64,000 bases of DNA, from NCBI GenBank assembly GCA_035555435.1, contig DATMGN010000017.1:14634-78633 (forward strand), in the 5' to 3' direction. Positions 1-8,365 of this stretch are shown piece after piece; the stretch's first letter is position 1; the number at the start of each line of letters is the position of its first letter. The notes under the pieces are model-generated. The model had not been told where the DNA came from. It searched no databases and saw nothing but the letters and a program-made list of their open reading frames with translations. The position numbers and the translations under genes were made by a program. The stretch is from 73-13 sp035555435. GTDB lineage: Bacteria; Actinomycetota; Actinomycetes; Actinomycetales; Microbacteriaceae.

Positions 1-93
1 GTCGAGATCGCTCGCATAGAACGCGAGGTACGCGCCCCACAGCGCCGCCCACTCCTCGCGGTCCTCAGGGCGGATCGGCGTGATCTCGACCAT
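1..93 (-). CDS. GNAT-family N-acetyltransferase, N-terminal fragment
   Basis: The 31 visible residues (MVEITPIRPEDREEW..., then ALWGAYLAFYASDL) match the first strand and helix of GCN5-related acetyltransferases, which transfer acetyl from acetyl-CoA to an amine. The gene runs off the left edge, so the acetyl-CoA loop is not visible and the substrate cannot be inferred. The ATG at 91-93 has no Shine-Dalgarno but sits 6 nt after a TACGCT -10 element, so a leaderless start is likely. Confidence 0.6.
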   Translation of the reverse strand, partial: MVEITPIRPEDREEWAALWGAYLAFYASDLD

Positions 94-99
94 CGGCCC

Positions 100-105
100 A
101 GCGTA
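100..105 (-). promoter_or_regulatory. -10 element of a leaderless promoter
   Basis: TACGCT on the minus strand lies 6 nt before the ATG of the GNAT gene, so the transcript should begin at or near the start codon. The same TANNNT-N6/7-start arrangement recurs at several other genes here. Confidence 0.4.
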
Positions 106-117
106 CGCGCGGCGAAA

Positions 118-2151
<2,034 letters not shown>

Positions 2152-2157
2152 CGGCTC

Positions 2158-2163
2158 ATCCTA
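2158..2163 (-). promoter_or_regulatory. -10 element of a leaderless acs promoter
   Basis: TAGGAT on the minus strand is separated by 6 nt from the GTG start of acs, with no Shine-Dalgarno visible between them. Confidence 0.45.
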
Positions 2164-2298
2164 AGGCGGCGGGGTGCGACGCTCCGAGCCCCGCAGGCCC
2201 GATGGCCGTAGTTTCGCGGGGCGCTCGGGGCGCGCGGATGCGGGCCGTATGTCAAGCGGGCGTTCAGGAAACCACCTGGTCGCACTCGGGGAGCGGGC

Positions 2299-2314
2299 GT
2301 ACCATCTGTGGTAC
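2299..2314. promoter_or_regulatory. palindrome in the acs upstream region
   Basis: GTACCA-TCTG-TGGTAC is a perfect 6-bp inverted repeat with a 4-nt spacer, in the divergent region between acs and the oxidoreductase. Its form suits a dimeric regulator binding site, but no regulator can be assigned. Confidence 0.35.
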
Positions 2315-2361
2315 CGGTTCCCCCGGGATCGCGGTCGGGCGTCCCCCGCACCGACCGCGCA

Positions 2362-2398
2362 GGCGCCGCCTCCGACATCCCCCCTTGGAGGCGGCGCC
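2362..2398. other. 12-bp perfect GC hairpin
   Basis: GGCGCCGCCTCC pairs perfectly with GGAGGCGGCGCC across a 13-nt loop, 44 bp before the ATG at 2443. There is no T-tract on either side, so it is either a non-canonical terminator or a leader structure. The rest of the 291-bp gap holds no other gene that I can support. Confidence 0.4.
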
Positions 2399-2442
2399 CC
2401 TCTGTCTGCACTTCGCCATACGCTGGGGGCGGAGGTGGTCGT

Positions 2443-2892
2443 ATGCCGCTCGAGGGTGAGTACGGTCCGGGTACGTCGGGTTGGGCTCGCGCCCAGGCCG
2501 AGGCGTATGAGGCGTCCGGTGGCCGGGAGGCGGGGACGCTGCGCGACACGGGGATGTCGATCATCGTGCTGACGACGCTCGGCGCGAAGTCGGGGCTGCT
2601 CCGAAAGACGGCGCTAATGCGGGTGACCGATGGCGTGCGCTACGCGGTGGTGGCGTCGCGCGGTGGCGCGCCGGAGCACCCGCAGTGGTACTGGAACATG
2701 CTCGCGAATCCGCTCGTGGAGCTCCAGGACGGCGAGGTCAAGCGCGACTATCGAGCCCGCGAGCTCGAGGGCGCGGAGCGTGATGATTGGTGGGCGCGCT
2801 CGGTCGATGCCTACCCGCCCTATGCGGAGTATCAGGCGCTGACCTCGCGGACGATCCCGGTGTTGCTGCTGGAGCCGGTCGACGCGGTGTAG
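2443..2892 (+). CDS. Ddn/FDOR-A-like deazaflavin-dependent oxidoreductase
   Basis: A 149-residue protein of the nitroreductase-like deazaflavin-dependent family, to which mycobacterial Ddn belongs; members use F420H2 for hydride transfer. Family-like segments are LTTLGAKSGLLRKTALMRV, YAVVASRGGAPEHPQWYWNMLANP and the C-terminal YPPYAEYQALTSRTIPVLLLEP. The ATG at 2443 is chosen because GGAGG lies 7 nt upstream; longer in-frame extensions run through GC-rich noncoding sequence. It appears monocistronic. The substrate is unknown, and use of FMN or heme cannot be excluded. Confidence 0.8.
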   Translation: MPLEGEYGPGTSGWARAQAEAYEASGGREAGTLRDTGMSIIVLTTLGAKSGLLRKTALMRVTDGVRYAVVASRGGAPEHPQWYWNMLANPLVELQDGEVKRDYRARELEGAERDDWWARSVDAYPPYAEYQALTSRTIPVLLLEPVDAV

Positions 2893-2985
2893 TCGCGCGC
2901 TCCCGCGGCTTGTCCACAGGGCGCGTCCGGGGCGAGTTGTTCATGGTCGGGGATCCTGGCAGAACGCCATGTCCGGCCACGCGCG

Positions 2986-2991
2986 TAGCGT
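2986..2991 (+). promoter_or_regulatory. -10 element of a leaderless promoter for the Tad ATPase gene
   Basis: TAGCGT is followed by 6 nt and then the ATG at 2998. No Shine-Dalgarno is present, consistent with leaderless transcription. Confidence 0.45.
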
Positions 2992-2997
2992 GCCGGC

Positions 2998-4002
2998 ATG
3001 GCCGAGATCGTCCCGTTCCTGCCCCGTGAGCGTCGCCCCGGGGACGAGGCCCCGGTGCGGCGTCGCCCCGGTGCGGCGGACTTCGGCATGCTCGCGCCGC
3101 TCGTCGCGGACCCGCGGGTGACCGACGTCTTCGTCAACGGCGGCGGGGTGTGGGCGGACCGCGGCTCGGGCGCGCAGCGCCAGCCCGCGCTTGAACTCGA
3201 CGTCGATGCGGCGCGGGCGCTCGCGGTGCGGCTCATCGGACTGGCCGGGCGGCACGTCGACGAGAGCTCGCCCTGCGTGGACGCCCGCCTCGGCGACGGA
3301 GTCCGGGTGCATGTCGTGCTGCCGCCCGTCGCCGCGGCGGGCCCGTTCGTCTCGATCCGACTGCCCGCTGTCGAGCCGTGGAGCCTCGACTCGCTCGCCT
3401 CGACGGGCTTCCTCCCGGGTCGGATGGGCGCTCGCATCGCGGGGCTCGTCGCGCAGCGGCGGAACGTCCTGATCAGCGGCGCCGCCGGCTCCGGCAAGAC
3501 GACGCTGCTGTCGGCGATGCTCGGCGTCGCGCCGCCCGCCGACCGGATCATCGTGATCGAGGACGTCGGGGAGATCCGGGTCGCCCATCCGCACGTTGTG
3601 TCGCTCCAGGCGCGCCAGGCGAACCTCGAGGGCGCGGGCGAGATCGGGCTCGCGCGGCTCGTGCGCGAGGCGCTGCGTATGCGACCCGATCGGCTCGTGC
3701 TCGGCGAGTGCCGCGGGGAGGAGATCCGCGAGCTCCTCACCGCGCTCAACACCGGGCACGACGGCGGGGCCGGCACCATTCACGCGAACTCGCTCGGCGA
3801 CGTGGCGGCCCGGCTCGAGGCGCTCGGCGCGCTCGCGGGCCTGAGCCCCGAGGCGGTCGGCCGACTCACGGCGAGTGCGCTGCACGCGGTCGTGCACGTC
3901 GAGCGGGGGCCTGGCGGTCGACGGGTTGCGGCGATCGGGTGCCCAGCGCTCGATGCGTCCGGGCGGCTCGTGATCGAGACGAGCTCGGCGGTGGGCCCGT
4001 GA
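2998..4002 (+). CDS. tadA: TadA/CpaF-type pilus secretion ATPase
   Basis: Cytoplasmic ATPase that powers Flp/Tad pilus assembly. The 334-residue protein shows a short N-terminal domain, Walker A GAAGSGKTT near residues 161-169, an Asp box (IVIEDVGEIR), Walker B-like RLVLGECRG near 232-240 and the GAGTIHANS box near 258-265, all typical of GspE/VirB11-type ATPases. The F-protein gene overlaps its stop codon. The CpaE/Ssd-like partner that often precedes it in Actinobacteria is absent from the window. Confidence 0.92.
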   Translation: MAEIVPFLPRERRPGDEAPVRRRPGAADFGMLAPLVADPRVTDVFVNGGGVWADRGSGAQRQPALELDVDAARALAVRLIGLAGRHVDESSPCVDARLGDGVRVHVVLPPVAAAGPFVSIRLPAVEPWSLDSLASTGFLPGRMGARIAGLVAQRRNVLISGAAGSGKTTLLSAMLGVAPPADRIIVIEDVGEIRVAHPHVVSLQARQANLEGAGEIGLARLVREALRMRPDRLVLGECRGEEIRELLTALNTGHDGGAGTIHANSLGDVAARLEALGALAGLSPEAVGRLTASALHAVVHVERGPGGRRVAAIGCPALDASGRLVIETSSAVGP

Positions 4003-4997
4003 GGGTCATCCGTGCCTGGCGCGCGGCGGGACGCCGGGCATCGTCGACGGATCTTGCCGAGATCGCCGCGCTCGTCCACCGGCTCGCCGTGCTGCTGAGC
4101 GCCGGCGTCGCCCCTGCGGCCGCGTGGCGCCACGCGGCGCCGGGACCGCTCGCGCCGATGGCTTCGCGGGTCGTCGACGCGGCGGCACGGGACGGTCCGG
4201 GGGTGATCCCTGACGCGGTGGCGGGGCTGGCCCGTGGCGATCCCGGTGATGCGGTGCCGACGTCATCCGGTGCTGCACAGCTCCGGTCGAGCGCCGTGGC
4301 CCATGCGTGGACGGGGCTTGCGGCGACCTGGTGGGTCTCGGCCGCGGCCGGCGCGCCGCTCGCGCCGACGCTGCGGGTGTACGCGGAACTGCTCCGCGGC
4401 TTCGCCGCCGCGGAACGCGATCGGCGGATCGCTCTCGCGGGTCCGCGTGCGACGTCGCGGCTCGTCCTCGTGCTCCCGGCGGTCGCCGTCGCGTTCGGCG
4501 CGCTCCTCGGTCAGGACACGCTGGGTGTGCTGTTCGGCACACCGATCGGCTGGGCGTGCCTCGGCATCGGCTCGGCGCTCGGGATCGCGGGTTGGGGGTG
4601 GACGCGCGCCCTGGTGCGTCGTGCCACCGGGGCGGAACCGTCGCCCGGGCTCGGCGAGGAGCTGACCGCCGTCGCGATGAGCGGGGGCGTGTCGGTGCCG
4701 CGTGCGCGAGAGCTCGTCGGCATCGCGTTCTCCCGGTATCGGCTCGCGGGTGACCGGACGCGTGCGGACTCGGCCCTCGCCCTCGCCGCGGCGGCCGGCG
4801 CGCCCGCCGGGGAGCTGCTGCGCGCCGAGGCGGAGGAGTGCCGCCGGACGACGATCGCGGATGCGAAGGAGCGGGCGGAGCGGCTCTCGGTGACGCTCAT
4901 GCTCCCGCTCGGCGTGTGCGTGCTGCCCGCGTTCGTCGTGGTCGGGGTGCTCCCGCTCATGGTCGCCGTGGTCGGGTCGACGCTTGAAGTTGTATGA
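3999..4997 (+). CDS. TadB/GspF-like inner-membrane platform protein
   Basis: A 332-residue type II secretion F-domain protein that anchors the pilus motor. Hydrophobic segments are visible around the central LVLVLPAVAVAFGALL and WACLGIGSALGIAGWGW and at the C-terminus (MLPLGVCVLPAFVVVGVLPLMVAVV). The segment VAMSGGVSVPRARELVGIAF with the following EECRRTTIADAKERAERLSV is the usual F-domain helical hairpin. The GTG start overlaps the tadA stop (GTGA). Only one F protein is present, so it may do the work of both TadB and TadC, as in compact actinobacterial loci. Confidence 0.8.
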   Translation: MRVIRAWRAAGRRASSTDLAEIAALVHRLAVLLSAGVAPAAAWRHAAPGPLAPMASRVVDAAARDGPGVIPDAVAGLARGDPGDAVPTSSGAAQLRSSAVAHAWTGLAATWWVSAAAGAPLAPTLRVYAELLRGFAAAERDRRIALAGPRATSRLVLVLPAVAVAFGALLGQDTLGVLFGTPIGWACLGIGSALGIAGWGWTRALVRRATGAEPSPGLGEELTAVAMSGGVSVPRARELVGIAFSRYRLAGDRTRADSALALAAAAGAPAGELLRAEAEECRRTTIADAKERAERLSVTLMLPLGVCVLPAFVVVGVLPLMVAVVGSTLEVV

Positions 4998-5011
4998 CGA
5001 TCATCTAGCCT
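4984..5011 (+). promoter_or_regulatory. candidate promoter of the FAD oxidase gene
   Basis: TTGAAG, a 16-nt spacer and TAGCCT lie at the very end of the tadB-like gene, about 37 nt before the ATG at 5048. This would give the inserted oxidase gene its own expression. Confidence 0.35.
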
Positions 5012-5047
5012 GGGGGTCTACTCAATGACGAGATGAGGGATCTGCCG

Positions 5048-6628
5048 ATGGTCGACGCCGCACCGTTCACCCTGCCGCCCGAGGCCCTCGCGAGGTTCCG
5101 CGAGATCCTGCCCGCCGACGCCGTGCATGTCGACGAGGCGGACCGCGATGAGCTCCGCGACCCCTACTGGTATCAGGAGGATCGCTCCTACGACTCCTCG
5201 GCGGTGCTCTACCCGACTCAGGTCGAGGAGATCCAGGCGATCGTGCGGGTGGCGAACGAGTTCGGGGTGCCGATCTGGACGAGCTCGCAGGGTCGCAACA
5301 ACGGCTACGGCGGCCCGTCGCCGCGCGTCAAGGGCTCGGTGCTCATCTCGCTGCGGCGCATGAACCGCGTCCTGGAGATCAACCGCGAGCTCGCCTACGC
5401 GGTCGTCGAGCCGGGCGTGCGCTGGATGGACCTCGCCGAGGCGCTCGTCGAGGCGGGTGCCGACGACCTGCTGCTGTCGACTCCCGACGTCGGCTGGGGC
5501 AGCATCGTCGGCAACTCGATGGACAACGGCGTCTCCTATCTGCCCAACGGTGCCGACTTCATGGCGCCGACCGGGCTCGAGGTCGTGCTGCCCGACGGCG
5601 AACTGCTGCGCACCGGCCTCGGGGCCGCGCCCGGCAACAAGTCCTGGCACCTCTATAAGCGCGGGCTAGGCCCGACACTCGACCCGTTCTTCGCGCAGTC
5701 GAACTTCGGCATCGTGACCCGCATGGGCGTGTGGCTCATGCGCAAGCCCGAGGCGATGGCCTCGCTGCAGCTGTCGATCCCGCGCAATGATCAGCTCGGT
5801 CAGGCGATCGACATCATCCGCGAACTGCGGATGAGCGGTGCGATCCGCGGCGTGCCCGGCGTCTACTCCTTCCCCGTCATGGCGTGGCAGGTGCCGGAGC
5901 TCGGGGAATACATGGGCGGCAAGGGCGCCCTCCCGGAGGAGGAGTTGCAGCGGCTCGCAGAGGAGTCGGGGCTCGGCCGTTGGAGCGTCGGTGTCGGCGT
6001 CTGGGGCGACGCACCCGTCGTCGAGCACCATGTGAACCGCATCAAGGAGCGGTGGGCGGAGATCGAGGGGTCGCGCGTCAGCCATGAGGGCCGCTACACC
6101 CGCGAGGAGTGGGGCCCGTTCGACGTGTTCCGCGACAAGATCAACGGCGGCCACCCGACGCTGGAGATGCTCGACCTGGTCCCGGACGGTATCGGCCACC
6201 TCGCGTTCTCCCCGGTCATCCCGCTCGTCGGCGAGGAGATCGAGAAGTTCGAGCGGCTCATCAGCGCGTACATGCTCGAGCACATGGACGCGAACCTCTC
6301 CGCCGGCATGACGATCATCAACGACCGGTCGCTCATCATCGTCGTCAACCTCGACCTCGTGCTCGACGACGAGGAGCAGGTGAAGAACGCGTACAAGACG
6401 ATCAAGCACATGGTCGAGCACTTCGGCAAGCTCGGTTACACGGAGTACCGGGCGCACCTGGAGATCATGGACATCGCCTCGGCGCAGTACTCGTTCAACG
6501 ATCACGCGTATCGCCGTTTCGTCGAGACGATCAAGGACGCGGTCGATCCGAACGGCGTCATCGCGCCGGGTCGGCACGGCATCTGGCCCGCTCGCTACCG
6601 GGGCGGACTGCCTCCGGGCAAGCGCTGA
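5048..6628 (+). CDS. VAO-family FAD-linked oxidase (cresol dehydrogenase/vanillyl-alcohol oxidase-like)
   Basis: A 526-residue flavoprotein with the PCMH FAD-binding fold: the segment VLYPTQVEEIQAIVRVANEF, then GRNNGYGGPSPRVKG and PDVGWGSIVGNSMDNGVSYL, followed by a long substrate cap domain and C-terminal DPNGVIAPGRHGIW. These are hallmarks of vanillyl-alcohol oxidase, eugenol hydroxylase and 4-cresol dehydrogenase flavoprotein subunits, which oxidise para-substituted phenols. The ATG at 5048 follows GAGGGA by 7 nt; an upstream ATG at 5033 lacks a ribosome site. No cytochrome subunit is adjacent, so oxygen or another acceptor may be used. Its place inside a pilus locus is odd. Confidence 0.88.
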   Translation: MVDAAPFTLPPEALARFREILPADAVHVDEADRDELRDPYWYQEDRSYDSSAVLYPTQVEEIQAIVRVANEFGVPIWTSSQGRNNGYGGPSPRVKGSVLISLRRMNRVLEINRELAYAVVEPGVRWMDLAEALVEAGADDLLLSTPDVGWGSIVGNSMDNGVSYLPNGADFMAPTGLEVVLPDGELLRTGLGAAPGNKSWHLYKRGLGPTLDPFFAQSNFGIVTRMGVWLMRKPEAMASLQLSIPRNDQLGQAIDIIRELRMSGAIRGVPGVYSFPVMAWQVPELGEYMGGKGALPEEELQRLAEESGLGRWSVGVGVWGDAPVVEHHVNRIKERWAEIEGSRVSHEGRYTREEWGPFDVFRDKINGGHPTLEMLDLVPDGIGHLAFSPVIPLVGEEIEKFERLISAYMLEHMDANLSAGMTIINDRSLIIVVNLDLVLDDEEQVKNAYKTIKHMVEHFGKLGYTEYRAHLEIMDIASAQYSFNDHAYRRFVETIKDAVDPNGVIAPGRHGIWPARYRGGLPPGKR

Positions 6629-6684
6629 GTCCGGTCCGGCCGTACTGAGTCCCGGCCGGCCGTGCTGAGTCCCGGCCGGTGTCG
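6625..6684 (+). repeat. three tandem 20-bp repeats
   Basis: Units starting CTGAGTCC at 6625, 6645 and 6665 repeat with few mismatches. The first unit contains the TGA stop of the FAD oxidase. Each unit carries a CCGGCCG-like palindromic core, so the array could form hairpins that end transcription. Confidence 0.6.
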
Positions 6685-6824
6685 CCGACGCCGGTCCGGG
6701 CCAACGCCTCACAGCCCGGCGATCGGGCGACTCGTCCCCATTCGCCCCTGACGGCCGCCCGCGGGGCGGCGCGGCCTGCGAGACTCGACCCGCTCGTGCC
6801 AGGAGCGAAAGCGAGGACCGAGCC

Positions 6825-7100
6825 ATGCACAGTCTCACCCGCCAGCGACCCGGCAGGGCACGCGGCCTCATCCTGCGGGGCTGGCTGCCCCGACCGGCCG
6901 TGACGCCGGGATTCAGAACGCCGGGCACGAGCCTGACGAGGGCCCTTTACGACGATACGGGGGCGACGACCGCGGAGTTCGCGATCGTCACGATGGCCGC
7001 GGTGGGCTTCGCTGGGCTGCTCGTCGTCATCCTGCGATCAGACGGCGTGCGGGCGACGCTCGAGGGGCTCGTCGCGCGAGCGCTCGGCTCGGCGGGGTGA
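6825..7100 (+). CDS. DUF4244 Flp-type pilin subunit
   Basis: A 91-residue prepilin-like protein. After a basic leader, the segment GATTAEFAIVTMAAVGFAGLL gives a Gly cleavage point followed by Glu at mature position 5 and one hydrophobic helix, the class IV prepilin pattern. DUF4244 proteins sit in actinobacterial Tad loci and probably form the pilus shaft. A purine-rich GAGGA precedes the ATG. It is separated from tadA/tadB by the FAD oxidase gene, and the TadE-like gene overlaps its stop. Confidence 0.8.
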   Translation: MHSLTRQRPGRARGLILRGWLPRPAVTPGFRTPGTSLTRALYDDTGATTAEFAIVTMAAVGFAGLLVVILRSDGVRATLEGLVARALGSAG

Positions 7101-7474
7101 GCCCTGCCGGTCGGCGTCGCACGGGGGCAGGCTCGGATCGCGGCAGCGCGACCGCGGAGCTCGCGGTCGCGCTGCCGGCGGTCGTGCTCGTGCTCGCCGC
7201 CTGCGTGGGCGCGCTGCAGCTCGCCGCGGTGCAGGTGCGGCTCCAGGACGCGGCGGCACTCGCCGCGCGCGCTGCGGCGCGGGGCGACCCCGTGCCCGGG
7301 GCGGCCGCTGGGATGGGCGCGCCGGGGTCGGAGACCGCAGACACTGCGGCGTCGATCACTGTCTGGCGAGACGGCGCGATGCTGTGCGCGTCCGCGAGCA
7401 CGTCCGCGCGCTGGGGTCCTGGCCTGCCGCCGATCGAACTCGCGGCGACGTCGTGTTCGGTCGCAGACAGGTGA
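7097..7474 (+). CDS. TadE-like pilus assembly protein
   Basis: A 125-residue protein with DRGSATAELAVALPAVVLVL near residues 14-33: a Gly, Glu at +5 and a single hydrophobic helix, the TadE minor-pilin signature. The rest is a small extracytoplasmic domain with two cysteines (MLCASAS, TSCSVAD). The GTG start at 7097 overlaps the DUF4244 stop (GTGA), implying translational coupling. Confidence 0.8.
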   Translation: MSPAGRRRTGAGSDRGSATAELAVALPAVVLVLAACVGALQLAAVQVRLQDAAALAARAAARGDPVPGAAAGMGAPGSETADTAASITVWRDGAMLCASASTSARWGPGLPPIELAATSCSVADR

Positions 7475-7827
7475 GCGCCCGGGCTTGCGATCCCGAGCGG
7501 GGCGCCGGCACGGTGCTCGCGATCGGGCTCGTCGCCGCGACGATCGGCCTCGCGCTCCTCGTGGCGCCGAGCGCCGCGGCCGCCGTCGCCCGGCATCGCG
7601 TCGCGGCGGCTGCGGATGCGGCAGCGATCGCGGCCGCCGCTGTCGTCGCCGGCTTCGACACCGGCCTCGGCGACGACCCGTGCGCGGTGGCGGCCCTGGT
7701 CGGCGCTCGCCACGGCGCCGACATAGTCGCGTGCGAGATCGATGGGCTGACGGCGACCGTCAGGGCGCAGTTCTCGACGGCCGCTGGCGTCGTCCGAGCC
7801 GACGCGACCGCGGGCGTCGCGAGGTAG
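7471..7827 (+). CDS. Rv3654c/TadG-like secreted pilus-locus protein
   Basis: A 118-residue protein starting GTG at 7471, overlapping the previous stop (GTGA). ERGAGTVLAIGLVAATIGLALLV is one N-terminal membrane helix without the prepilin Glu; DPCAVAALVGARHGADIVACEIDGL carries two cysteines that could form a disulfide outside the membrane. This matches the third small protein of actinobacterial Tad loci (Rv3654c type). Longer in-frame starts upstream would overlap the TadE-like gene and are rejected. Confidence 0.72.
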   Translation: MSARACDPERGAGTVLAIGLVAATIGLALLVAPSAAAAVARHRVAAAADAAAIAAAAVVAGFDTGLGDDPCAVAALVGARHGADIVACEIDGLTATVRAQFSTAAGVVRADATAGVAR

Positions 7828-7874
7828 CTGCGGTTCGTCGAGCGCGAGCTAGCTGCGGTTCGTCGAGCGCGAGC
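7825..7874 (+). repeat. 25-bp perfect tandem duplication
   Basis: A 25-bp unit beginning TAGCTGCGGTTCGTCGAGCG occurs twice with no mismatch (7825-7849, 7850-7874). The first copy contains the stop codon of the pilus gene, so the duplication lies just outside coding sequence. Confidence 0.85.
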
Positions 7875-7885
7875 ACCGCGCGAAC

Positions 7886-8143
7886 TCAGACGACCGGAGT
7901 GTCGCGGTCGGTCGTGACGCTCGAGACCCGTTCCCCCGTCGCCGGATCGACGACGGTGCGGCTCACTGTCTCCGAGCGGCCGCGCCGTGCGAGCAGCACG
8001 ATCCCGAGGATGATGCCGATCGCGCCCGCGACCATCAGGATGTAGCCGATCAGGCTGAGGTCGACCCATTCGACCTCCACATTGACCGCGAACGCGAGGA
8101 TCGCGCCGATGACGAACACGCCGATGCCGGCTCCAAGGCTCAT
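7886..8143 (-). CDS. DUF6458 two-helix membrane protein
   Basis: An 85-residue protein (MSLGAGIGVFVIGAILAFAV...) with two membrane helices, near residues 5-20 and 27-52, and a basic, charged C-terminal tail. It matches the small DUF6458 family of Actinobacteria; function unknown. The ATG at 8143 is preceded by AGGAGGAGATCCC, a strong ribosome site. Convergent with the pilus operon and divergent from topA. Confidence 0.75.
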   Translation of the reverse strand: MSLGAGIGVFVIGAILAFAVNVEVEWVDLSLIGYILMVAGAIGIILGIVLLARRGRSETVSRTVVDPATGERVSSVTTDRDTPVV

Positions 8144-8285
8144 GGGATCTCCTCCTTCGTCGGGCATGCCCGTCCAGCCCACTTCGGGTCGGCCGGTCGC
8201 CGAGAAGTAGCGTAGAAAGTAGTGCTACGGCACAGCAGGGCCTTGACTTGCGCGCACCGACATGGCATGGCCGAGTTGTCGAGCC

Positions 8286-8317
8286 TTGACGGGCGAACGG
8301 GAAACGGTGTGTATGGT
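8286..8317 (+). promoter_or_regulatory. candidate topA promoter
   Basis: TTGACG and TATGGT are separated by 20 nt, about 50 nt before the GTG of topA. The spacer is longer than ideal, so the call is tentative. Confidence 0.35.
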
Positions 8318-8365
8318 TTCTGCTCGCAAGCAGTCCGCGTTGCAACAACAGGGGATAGGAGCGCC

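Noticed and set aside
6625..7874. Tandem repeats as attachment sites of a second mobile element
   Set aside because: No integrase or transposase lies between them, and the two repeat families differ from each other.
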